Shown here one piece after another: positions 57,758 through 64,000 of a stretch of DNA of 64,000 nucleotides. The DNA lies in assembly GCF_001510655.1 (NCBI RefSeq), contig NZ_LMVC01000005.1:14411-78410 (forward strand). Direction: 5' to 3'. Below the pieces are notes generated by a model. The model made no database searches. It was not told where the DNA came from and saw nothing but the letters and a program-made list of their open reading frames with translations. A program made the position numbers and the translations under genes. This DNA comes from Fictibacillus sp. FJAT-27399. GTDB taxonomy: Bacteria > Bacillota > Bacilli > Bacillales > Fictibacillaceae. Within the stretch, counting starts at the first letter, position 1; each line of letters starts with the position of its first letter.

Positions 57758-58555
57758 TTATGATTTAAGGCTCTCTAAAAACCATTTTTCCGTAAAGTCC
57801 ACGAGTGGCTTTTGCCGAATCAGACGGGTTTCAGCAGAACCTGCAAGTCCTTTATTAACCTCAGAGCCGTGATGACTCTCAAATTCATGGCCGATCTGGT
57901 CAAACAGTTCTTCCCTGGTTTCTATTTTTTTATAAGTCTTCCAAACTCTTTGTCCTGATTCCATAACAGGGCTCCCCGTTTCCAATCCCTTTTGTCCGGG
58001 AATGCGGTATTCGGCCAGATGCATCGATGTATTGCTGCCATAGCCGACACCAATCAGCAGAACATAACCATCACGGTTATAGATTCCCGCCAGGGGGGAA
58101 CATTCACCAAACCCTTCATCTAATGCGTGATTTTCCATAAGTATTTCTTTGTCTTTCCCCCAAGCCGCAAAGGAAACGGTCGGATGTCCGCTTCTTATGA
58201 CACCGGGAAACGACCGGAAGGCATCCACAATGGCCCCCATCGAAAACGTTGGAGTAATGGAAGGTTCATAGGCTGGCATTTCGTCACGGATCGTTTGCCA
58301 CCAATCCTGAGGTACCGGCGGGTTTTCCCATTCGGAAGGATCAGAATAATCCACGGACTGGGTGGGCATCACCAGATTACCTTCCTCTGTTATGACATCC
58401 ATTAATGCCTGAACGACTGTTACAGGCCCACCGCAAACCCATCCGATCTTGCGTAAAGAAGAATGAACGATCACGGTCATTCCTTTTTTCAGTCCCAATT
58501 GCTTAAAATCTTCCCTTAAAGAAGTCCGAGTTCTCGGATACGATTCATTTATCAT
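57758..58555 (-). CDS. AAC(3)/YokD family N-acetyltransferase
   Basis: A 265-residue protein of the aminoglycoside 3-N-acetyltransferase family. GLKKGMTVIVHSSLRKIGWV, GPVTVVQALMDVITEEGNLV with MPTQS, YEPSITPTFSMGAIVDAFRS and VIRSGHPTVSFAAWG are the family landmarks, and SNTSMHLAEY includes the His of the acetyl-CoA site. B. subtilis YokD has the fold but does not clearly confer resistance, so a natural substrate other than aminoglycosides is likely. ATG follows an AT-rich weak site. Confidence 0.82.
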   Translation of the reverse strand: MINESYPRTRTSLREDFKQLGLKKGMTVIVHSSLRKIGWVCGGPVTVVQALMDVITEEGNLVMPTQSVDYSDPSEWENPPVPQDWWQTIRDEMPAYEPSITPTFSMGAIVDAFRSFPGVIRSGHPTVSFAAWGKDKEILMENHALDEGFGECSPLAGIYNRDGYVLLIGVGYGSNTSMHLAEYRIPGQKGLETGSPVMESGQRVWKTYKKIETREELFDQIGHEFESHHGSEVNKGLAGSAETRLIRQKPLVDFTEKWFLESLKS

Positions 58556-58642
58556 TTACTTCTCCGCCTTTATCTTCCCATTTTGCTCATACCCTTAATT
58601 TTACCAGTTTCCTTTCTATTTGAAAGACAATCGATAAAAAAC

Positions 58643-58669
58643 ACTTCTCTTCCTTCTCTACATACGATA
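58643..58669 (+). promoter_or_regulatory. SigK-like promoter of the UGA-containing peroxiredoxin
   Basis: CATACGATA (58661-58669) fits the SigK -10 CATANNNTA with AC (58643-58644) 16 bp upstream, the same spacing as the gerPF promoter. It lies 42 bp before the ATG. Confidence 0.45.
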
Positions 58670-58710
58670 GATAGACACAGCATACACCTATACGGAAAGG
58701 AGGGATTGGA

Positions 58711-59352
58711 ATGAGCATGCCCAATGATGGGGATCAGCATTACCCAAAACCATCCGTAGAACAGTTCAACACCTGCGGTCCTCAGCCTTATTGTGCAGGG
58801 CTTGGCGATATCGCTCCCGTATTTACCGCACCATCGATTCAAGACGGAGAGATCAAGGATGTTCGCCTGGAAGATTTTCACGGCAAATGGGTGATTTTGT
58901 TTTTTTACGGCAGTGATTTCACCTTTGTCTGACCGACAGAACTAGCGGCGGTCGCCGCTTTATACGGCGAGCTCAAGAAACTGAACACTGAAGTGCTCGG
59001 CATCAGTACGGACAGCGTGTTTTCTCATAAAGTATTTAAAGAAGTCTCACCTCTTGCTGGTAAGGTCCAATATCCGCTGATCAGCGACCGAAACCACCTC
59101 ATCAGCCGCGCCTATAGAGTATTGGACGCCCACAGCGGTGCCGCAGTAAGGGCTACAATCATCGTCGGCCCCGATGGTTATATTGCCAGCAAACTCATCT
59201 ATCCTTCCGAGGTCGGACGGAACGCCTACGAAATTCTGCGGCTTATTCAAGCCCTCCAATATGGTGAACACTCTCAAACCAGTATTCCGGCAAACTGGGT
59301 TCCCGGCATGCCCGGCCTCAACATGAACACAGAGGACATTGGAAGGTTTTAA
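58711..59352 (+). CDS. AhpC/Prx-type peroxiredoxin with in-frame UGA at the peroxidatic Cys; candidate selenoprotein
   Basis: Read through one TGA (58930-58932), the frame gives 214 residues of AhpC/TSA peroxiredoxin: GDIAPVFTAPS, DFHGKWVILFFYGSDFTFV, then the UGA, then PTELAAVAALYGELKKLNTE, VLGISTDSVFSHKVF, VRATIIVGPDGYI and IPANWVPGMPG. The normal active site is FTFVCPTEL, so UGA replaces exactly the peroxidatic Cys 74. The usual resolving Cys (VCPANW) is Ile here. No other stop or frameshift occurs. A hairpin 12 nt downstream could be a SECIS. AAAGGAGGG precedes ATG, and a SigK-like promoter precedes that. If UGA is a stop, the gene is a pseudogene with a 73-residue product. Confidence 0.6.
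58944..58959 (+). promoter_or_regulatory. Candidate bacterial SECIS hairpin
   Basis: AGCGGC and GCCGCT form a 6-bp stem with loop GGTC. The loop starts 18 nt after the UGA (17 nt between), within the 16-37 nt usual for bacterial SECIS elements, and its first two bases are G, as the consensus asks. Confidence 0.4.
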
Positions 59353-59681
59353 AAGAAATACTGAAGGGACCGTTATGACCCGACAAGCGTCTGATTACGT
59401 AAAATAAAGGAAGTAATTAGTCTTTTTCGCTCTGATTTCCCTCTGTTTTTCTTGTGAAAACGCTGTTATTTGGGAATTCGGAGCTTTTTTTTGCTAAATA
59501 GCCTGTCCAAAGGTAAGGAACAGCCGCTGGTTTTTCATTTACAATCGGAAAATGAACAATTTACCAGCCGAAATGAAGAAAATACTGTCCAAAATCATAA
59601 AATACCAGCCAAAATTACAACTTTACCCGCCAAACGGCCATTATGTAAACTAAACTGTATCACCCGATCCGCCTCCAGCAA
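59353..59681. other. Non-coding gap with ACCAGCC/ACCCGCC repeats
   Basis: A 88-codon open frame begins at TTG 59470, but it has no ribosome site and a composition unlike a protein. The DNA instead shows recurring TTTACCAGCC, ATACCAGCC and TTTACCCGCC units. No terminator or promoter stood out. Confidence 0.4.
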
Positions 59682-59733
59682 AAAAAAAGCTGACCTGCAT
59701 AACCGAATGAACGGCGTGCAAGAGTCAGCTTCC
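59682..59733 (-). terminator. Hairpin at the end of the glucosidase remnant
   Basis: On the minus strand AAGCTGAC and GTCAGCTT flank a long loop and are followed by a T tract. Confidence 0.5.
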
Positions 59734-59738
59734 TAACA

Positions 59739-60090
59739 TTATTTCAATAAACGGTAAACGCGTGCTTCATATGGTTTTAGCTCAATGGCTTGAATCTTCT
59801 CCTCAGCATTCACCTCATAGTTGCTGATCACCAATTCATGTGCTGCAAACTCCACATGCTCCGGCATTTCAAAATTCGGTTGCTCTCCAGAGAAGTTAAG
59901 AATCACAACCAGCTTCTCCTCACCAAGAGTCCTCGTATACGAATAGATTTGAGGATGTTCTTCCAAGATAATGTCAAAGCTCCCATACACGATAATCTCA
60001 TTTTCTTTGCGAAGCTGAAATAGTCCAGTTTTTCAATGATTCCTTGATGTCCCCGATTCCATCGCCGTTCGAATCATTAAAGCTCCTTGG
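59739..60090 (-). pseudogene. GH13 oligo-1,6-glucosidase / alpha-glucosidase remnant
   Basis: Two ends of a ~550-residue glucosidase survive. On the minus strand PRSFNDSNGDGIGDIK (N-terminal GH13 block) runs into a one-base deletion, then GIIEKLDYF in the shifted frame; this joins directly to QLRKENEIIVYGSFDIILEE and the C-terminal beta-domain (RTLGEEKLVVILNFSG). About 450 residues with the catalytic TIM barrel are gone. Upstream of PRSF the N-terminus is also lost. The adjacent LacI-family gene is intact and was probably its regulator. Confidence 0.75.
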
Positions 60091-60110
60091 ATTACGTAAA
60101 ACGGTTAAAA

Positions 60111-60139
60111 GAAAGAGTAAACCCTCGTTTACTCTCTTG
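60111..60139 (-). terminator. Terminator overlapping the LacI-family gene stop
   Basis: AGAGTAAAC and GTTTACTCT pair around a 4-nt loop followed by TTCTTTT on the minus strand. The stop codon lies in the first arm. Confidence 0.75.
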
Positions 60140-61139
60140 TTGATTTATCGATCGATTTAACACTTTCTCTTTCTGCTATTTTATGGGGCATGATCACGCT
60201 TTCCGTTTTTCCCTCTTCCAATTCCAGAAGCATGCGTACAGAGTTTTTCCCCATTTCATAGAGCGGCTGTCCTACTGTAGTCAAAGGCGGGATGGCCATT
60301 TCTGCCACTTTCGTATTATCATAGCCGATCAGTGAGATCTCATCTGGGACACGGATGGACATGCGGTATAAATAAGATAAAGCACCTGCAGCCATCTCAT
60401 CACTTGAACAAAAAATAGCGGTGAGATCCTTGTTCTGTTCCAGAAGTTCTTCAGCAGCTGCAATGCCGCTGTCAAAACCAAAGTCACCATAGACGACCTT
60501 CTTTGTTTCAAATGCAATGTTCTGTTCTTTTAGTGCCTTTTTGTAGCCTTCGATCCTCGGTATGGTAGCGATCGTATCGCCTTTTGTTCCCGCGATCATC
60601 CCGATGGAGCGGTGGCCCCTGTCGAGGAGATAGGTCACCCCATCAAATACTGCCTTCTCATCATCCACTTTGATAAATGGAATGTCATATGGAGACTTGG
60701 TTGATACGAGCACAATCGGGAGTTTCATAGCTGTAATGGCGTTATAGTACTCTTCTTTAAAGAATTCACTGATAAAGATGATTCCATCTACTTGTTTTTC
60801 ACGGAGCGCCTGCAAATATTTCATTGTCCGGATACCGTCTTTATCGGTATTGCAGACCATCACGCTGTAATCGAGGTCATGAGCCATGTCTTCAATGCCG
60901 CTCAGCACGACAGAAGCGAAGGTGTCTGAGACCGCAGGCAAAAGCACGCCGAGCGTCTTCGTCTTTTTATTGATTAACCCCCGTGCAATGGCATTCGGCT
61001 GGTACCCCATTTCCGTAATAACCTGAAGCACCTTCTCCTTTGTTTTTTCTGAATAGCCCGGAAGGTTGTTCAGGATCCTGGAAACAGTGGCAACCGAGAC
61101 GTTCGCCTTTTTTGCCACATCTTTAATCGTATAAGACAT
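60129..61139 (-). CDS. LacI family transcriptional regulator
   Basis: A 336-residue repressor. N-terminal helix-turn-helix YTIKDVAKKANVSVATVSRI with hinge AIARGLINKKTKTLGVLLP, then a periplasmic-binding-like sensor domain with TAIFCSSDEMAAGAL and DEISLIGYDNTKVAEMAIPP, typical of sugar-responsive LacI members. Beside a glucosidase remnant it is most like MalR-type maltodextrin regulators, but the ligand is not certain. A palindromic operator directly below its promoter implies autoregulation. All key elements look intact. Confidence 0.85.
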   Translation of the reverse strand: MSYTIKDVAKKANVSVATVSRILNNLPGYSEKTKEKVLQVITEMGYQPNAIARGLINKKTKTLGVLLPAVSDTFASVVLSGIEDMAHDLDYSVMVCNTDKDGIRTMKYLQALREKQVDGIIFISEFFKEEYYNAITAMKLPIVLVSTKSPYDIPFIKVDDEKAVFDGVTYLLDRGHRSIGMIAGTKGDTIATIPRIEGYKKALKEQNIAFETKKVVYGDFGFDSGIAAAEELLEQNKDLTAIFCSSDEMAAGALSYLYRMSIRVPDEISLIGYDNTKVAEMAIPPLTTVGQPLYEMGKNSVRMLLELEEGKTESVIMPHKIAERESVKSIDKSTRE

Positions 61140-61156
61140 TTCCAGCCTTCTTTCTA

Positions 61157-61215
61157 CGTAAACGTTTTCGTAAAGTCATTACGTTTACTATACCACTGCA
61201 TGAAAGCACTTTCAA
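61157..61215 (-). promoter_or_regulatory. Promoter and LacI-type operator of the regulator gene
   Basis: On the minus strand TTGAAA (61215-61210) and TATAGT (61192-61187) are 17 bp apart. Just downstream, CGTAAACGTTTTCG (61157-61170, plus strand) is a 14-bp near-perfect dyad with the central CG of LacI-family operators, and a further ACGTTTAC half-site lies at 61181-61188. Confidence 0.65.
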
Positions 61216-61285
61216 TACTGAAAATGGAAAGGAGATGTGAAGTCCTGAAAGTATAAAAAAACAACCTTTAGAAAAGGCCGTTTGA

Positions 61286-61543
61286 TTAGAGTACCAATTG
61301 TACCCTGCACCACTCCCTATACAAGCAGCGGGCATCAGACTCTATTTCTTTTATTTTGCCGGATGTTTTTAACTCCTGAAGATCATGGAGCCCCTTGATA
61401 AACGCACCGATTCGATTTTCGTAGACTTTTACTAATTCTCTGATCTGATATTCCCGGCACCCCTCTGCAGCTGTCTCTACTTCCTTTTTTAGCTGAGAGC
61501 TCCAGATCAGGAGCGCATAGATATAATCGTCGTACGTAATCAT
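61286..61543 (-). CDS. Hypothetical helical protein
   Basis: An 85-residue soluble, mostly helical protein: MITYDDYIYALLIWSSQLKK, then GCREYQIRELVKVYENRIGA and ESDARCLYREWCRVQLVL, with three Cys. No family recognised. Its ATG overlaps the stop of the upstream gene by one base (TAATG), so the two are coupled. Context (coat-like gene, CotS-like gene) suggests a sporulation role, without direct evidence. Confidence 0.55.
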   Translation of the reverse strand: MITYDDYIYALLIWSSQLKKEVETAAEGCREYQIRELVKVYENRIGAFIKGLHDLQELKTSGKIKEIESDARCLYREWCRVQLVL

Positions 61544-61776
61544 TAGTTCTGCTGTTCCGGATCAGGCTGATGCTGAATGGGAGCATAGGTCTTCTCATAG
61601 GATGTTTTGGTCTTCCATTTTTCTTTAACCTCTATATTGGGAGGCAGCATATATTCTGCTGTTTCTTTCTGTTCGCCAAACATGAGCTGATAATAATATT
61701 TACACATCTCTGCATGGTATTGATAGTGCTGGTAGTAGTAATCCATTTTATTCTGAGGGTTATGACCATGGCTCAT
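61543..61776 (-). CDS. Hypothetical Tyr-rich protein, coat-like
   Basis: A 77-residue protein with a striking Tyr/His/Gln-rich start (MDYYYQHYQYHAEMCKYYYQ) and a hydrophilic, Pro-containing end. Tyr-rich small proteins are common in spore coats, where tyrosines cross-link. A GGAG lies 14 bases upstream of ATG, rather far. It is translationally coupled to the 61286 gene. No family recognised. Confidence 0.5.
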   Translation of the reverse strand: MSHGHNPQNKMDYYYQHYQYHAEMCKYYYQLMFGEQKETAEYMLPPNIEVKEKWKTKTSYEKTYAPIQHQPDPEQQN

Positions 61777-61896
61777 TCTCTGCTGATGGCTCCTTTCATG
61801 AGATTTAACCGTTTAATTTCTGGTTTCCTTGCAGTTTTCCTTTGTATTGTATGTCCAAACAGGCGCTGTTTGCTTATGCCAATGCCTACTAAGCCA

Positions 61897-62547
61897 TTAT
61901 TCTTTTATGTGCAGATACCATGCACAGCATAAACAGAGCCAGGCCGCTCCGGCTAGCAGACCCCCGAAAATATCTGTCGGATAGTGGACTCCAAGATAAA
62001 TCATACTGAGTCCAACCAGCACCACCACTCCAATTGTTAAAGCAAGCAGCTTTTTTGCCAAATGAGTGCCTTCCCCCTGTAATTTTCTCCACAATAGAAA
62101 GCTGATGCTTCCGTAAAGGGCAAGGGCCAGCATGGTGTGTCTGCTCGGATAGCCGAATCCATTTTCTGTAATTAAAAGTTGAACAGAAGGCCGGGGCCGG
62201 TGAAAACATGCCTTTAGCCATCCGTTCAAAATAAAAGCCCCTGCCGCTGTAGAAAAGAGAAACAAGCATTCATTGAACTTTTTAAACAAGGTAAGATACA
62301 ACCCCATGACAGTAATCATCGGGAAGATGACCTTCCTATACCCCAGCTGCTGAATAAATAAAAAGAATGACGTCCATTTGGGTGTGCGTAACGATAAGAC
62401 TGCAGCCATCGTCCACCGGTCGAACTCTTTTAGCAGATGTGTATGAATAAAGACGGAAAAAACAAGAAAGGCCCCGCAAAAAACCAGCGCGAAAAGAAGA
62501 AAATAAAAAGGCTTCGAGCAGCCTCTTGCAATAGCTTGCCTTCTCAC
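61897..62547 (-). CDS. PAP2 family membrane phosphatase with altered active-site motifs
   Basis: A 216-residue membrane protein with five to six hydrophobic segments. The three PAP2 motifs are KACFHRPRPS (KX6RP, intact), GYPSRHTMLA (usually PSGH; Gly is Arg here) and GLSMIYLGVHYPTD (usually SRxxxxxHxxxD; the Arg is Met here). The two catalytic His and the Asp remain. The change of the phosphate-binding Arg may lower activity. The GTG start overlaps the stop of the CotS-like gene by four bases (GTGA), so the two are co-translated. Confidence 0.8.
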   Translation of the reverse strand: MRRQAIARGCSKPFYFLLFALVFCGAFLVFSVFIHTHLLKEFDRWTMAAVLSLRTPKWTSFFLFIQQLGYRKVIFPMITVMGLYLTLFKKFNECLFLFSTAAGAFILNGWLKACFHRPRPSVQLLITENGFGYPSRHTMLALALYGSISFLLWRKLQGEGTHLAKKLLALTIGVVVLVGLSMIYLGVHYPTDIFGGLLAGAAWLCLCCAWYLHIKE

Positions 62548-63599
62548 CCCATCCTCCCCTTTACCATTTCATGAAACAAATGAAATGATGACTCAAGAGT
62601 TTCTGGATGAAACTGTGTAAACAGGCTTTCCTTTGGCTGATCGTGAACAAGGATACCCAGAAGTTTAAAATAAGTTGATTCTGAAGGTGTTTGGCTCCCG
62701 AAATGGCGATAGCACCAGCTTTCAACTCTCCTCGGAAAAGCAAGAAAGGAGAATAAAAACTTCCATTCATTAAACGAGAGAGACTGGACGGAATGTTCCT
62801 GATATCCTTTAATAAACCGGTGGATCACTGCAGGATTCCAATTGTAGGACGGTGCATAATAATGGATGAACGATGCCAGATCATAAGGCCGTTCAGCAAA
62901 AACCAAAGATTCCACATCAATGAAATAAATCTTTTGATCCCCATCCAGCAGGATGTTCCTTTGATGAAGACTGCCGTGGCATAGCGCTCCTTTCACTTCT
63001 CCATGCTCTTCTTCAAGGCGGTGGATATAAGAATAGGCCAGCCTGCATCTGGTTTCAAGCACATCCAGCATCCACGGCTCGAAGGTCCATTCCGGGACAG
63101 GCTTATATTCTGTCTTCCATTTTTGAAGATCCTGGTAAACATCATTCAGTTTATGGATCCGGCTGCCGTACTCCATCCGGGAGCTGTCCGGCGGGGGTAC
63201 AGCCCCATCAGCTGCATGGTGAAAATGAGCGAGTGCTGCCCCTATCCTCTCACACAATGAAAGGTCAGCAAACAGGATATCCCTTCCCTTCGCCCACTCT
63301 TCCATATAGTACAGTTCATTCTCATGTTCAAAATATACCTGTCCATTATGACAAGGCAGGACGCTCGGAATAAAAGAAAAATGGTTTTGTTTCATCCACT
63401 CTATACAATGGGCGACAAACGGCAGATCATTGAGTTCATTGGCATTCTTAAAACCAAAGATCCCTTGATCTGTATGCACCTTTGGAATGGCGAGTACGCG
63501 CTCAATGGACTGAACCGTCAATCCATAGTGAGTGTAGATCAGGGATGACAGCACAGCATCAGATAAAAAGACTTTCTGACCCCGAACCTGTTTCATCAC
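62544..63599 (-). CDS. CotS family spore coat kinase-like protein
   Basis: A 351-residue protein with an aminoglycoside-phosphotransferase/kinase-like fold, as in CotS, CotI and YutH. ELYYMEEWAKGRDILF is the hinge, CHGSLHQRNILLDGDQKIYF then IDVES the catalytic loop and metal-binding segment. The usual HGDxHxxN is HGSxHxxN here, so the catalytic Asp is Ser and the enzyme may be inactive. CotS-type proteins are coat or coat-associated. It is translationally coupled to the PAP2 gene. Start ATG within MMKQVRGQKV. Confidence 0.75.
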   Translation of the reverse strand: MMKQVRGQKVFLSDAVLSSLIYTHYGLTVQSIERVLAIPKVHTDQGIFGFKNANELNDLPFVAHCIEWMKQNHFSFIPSVLPCHNGQVYFEHENELYYMEEWAKGRDILFADLSLCERIGAALAHFHHAADGAVPPPDSSRMEYGSRIHKLNDVYQDLQKWKTEYKPVPEWTFEPWMLDVLETRCRLAYSYIHRLEEEHGEVKGALCHGSLHQRNILLDGDQKIYFIDVESLVFAERPYDLASFIHYYAPSYNWNPAVIHRFIKGYQEHSVQSLSFNEWKFLFSFLAFPRRVESWCYRHFGSQTPSESTYFKLLGILVHDQPKESLFTQFHPETLESSFHLFHEMVKGRMG

Positions 63600-63687
63600 T
63601 CCCGCCTCCCTTCTTCCTAAAGATCTGCTTATTTTACATCTATCGTTTCATCATATGAACAAAAGGAAGCCTGCATTCACCCAAATA

Positions 63688-63718
63688 AAAAAAGCATCAG
63701 GAGGATATCCTGATGCAA
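63688..63718 (-). terminator. Intrinsic terminator of the nhaC-like gene
   Basis: GCATCAGGA and TCCTGATGC form a perfect hairpin, with T residues following on the minus strand. Confidence 0.85.
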
Positions 63719-63723
63719 CTTTT

Positions 63724-64000
63724 TTATGAAGCTTTAGATAGTGTTTCTGCATGCCCTTTTTTCTTGGCTAATCCAATTCCTGTGTACCCGTAAAACAGGG
63801 TAAACAGCGGTGACAAGTACAGTAAAAAGGCGAACGGGATGTAATCAAGAGCAGATACTCCGAGGGTAGCTGCGAAAAAGGCACCGCTCACACTCCACGG
63901 AATGAGAGGATTAATCAGTGTACCCGCATCCTCCATTGTTCTTGTAAGATTTATTAACGGGACTCCGTTTTTTTCATAATGCTTTTTAAAGGCCTGCCCC
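63724..64000 (-). CDS. NhaC family Na+/H+ antiporter, C-terminal part (cut by window edge)
   Basis: The minus-strand frame is open from the window edge to 63724, giving about 91 residues: INLTRTMEDAGTLINPLIPW, SVSGAFFAATLGVSALDYIP and LLYLSPLFTLFYGYTGIGLA. INPLIPWSVSGAFFAATLG is typical of the last third of NhaC antiporters. The N-terminal ~370 residues lie outside. An ATG at 63936 is internal and not the start. It exchanges Na+ for H+ at the membrane by family knowledge. Confidence 0.8.
   Translation of the reverse strand, partial: GQAFKKHYEKNGVPLINLTRTMEDAGTLINPLIPWSVSGAFFAATLGVSALDYIPFAFLLYLSPLFTLFYGYTGIGLAKKKGHAETLSKAS

Noticed and set aside
58993-59352. Independent gene for the second half of the peroxiredoxin
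   Set aside because: No ribosome site precedes the internal GTG, and the half lacks the active site; it is better read as continuous with 58711 through the UGA.
59470-59736. 88-residue ORF between the peroxiredoxin and the glucosidase remnant
   Set aside because: No ribosome site, TTG start, composition without protein character, and the DNA is made of short ACCAGCC/ACCCGCC repeats.

Overview
The window looks like chromosome from a low-to-moderate GC, endospore-forming Bacillaceae (Bacillus or Fictibacillus type). Evidence: AGGAGG-type ribosome sites with many TTG/GTG starts, sporulation genes (sspE, sspK, gerP cluster, pdaA, a CotS-like gene), sites resembling CodY, PerR, SigB, SigG and SigK signals, and gene order matching the B. 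subtilis yfh-yga and yfk regions. No rRNA, tRNA, CRISPR, prophage or transposase gene was found.

Layout. 0-7 kb: a YgaE-like membrane protein and a five-gene dipeptide ABC transporter operon with a CodY-like box. 7-22.5 kb: ygaD, ygaC, sspE, yfhS, an SDR, mutY, yfhP, yfhJ, sspK, yfhH, recX, a CstA/YbdD pair, yfhF, an amidohydrolase, a GNAT gene behind an attenuator with a tRNA T-arm-like hairpin, then yfhE and yfhD. 22.5-23.2 kb: a repeat element and a cluster of DnaA-box-like sites. 23-40 kb: rlmCD, pdaA, class I fumarase, yfkAB, a YodB-like regulator, yfkD, osmC, yfkF, a thioredoxin-like gene under a PerR-like box, yfkH, two stress genes with divergent SigB promoters, yfkJ, a sirtuin, yjbQ and rsgA. 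40-47.5 kb: a secretome island with two tandem M6 (InhA-like) metalloproteases and two low-complexity exported proteins. 47.5-53.7 kb: two ABC-F proteins (YfmR; VmlR-like with an attenuation leader) and small membrane or unknown proteins. 54-64 kb: a spore region with rearranged gerP genes paired with Hsp20-like genes, a Tyr/Gly-rich coat-like protein, a peroxiredoxin with in-frame UGA at the peroxidatic cysteine, a decayed glucosidase beside an intact LacI regulator, a PAP2 protein, a CotS-like protein and a partial NhaC.

Most notable: the peroxiredoxin (58711-59352) is open for 214 codons except one UGA exactly where the FTFVCPTEL cysteine belongs, with a 6-bp hairpin and GG-starting loop 17 nt downstream, as expected of a bacterial SECIS; it is a candidate selenoprotein unless it is a nonsense allele. 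Two repeat families also stand out. One is MITE-like (five copies) and carries its own terminator; the four complete copies sit directly behind stop codons. The other (two copies) shows compensatory changes in a long-range stem, suggesting a structured RNA. Several genes are decayed by deletion (GH13 glucosidase, DUF3050 protein, PPOX-fold stress protein). All assignments come from reading the sequence and remembered family features; no database search was run.
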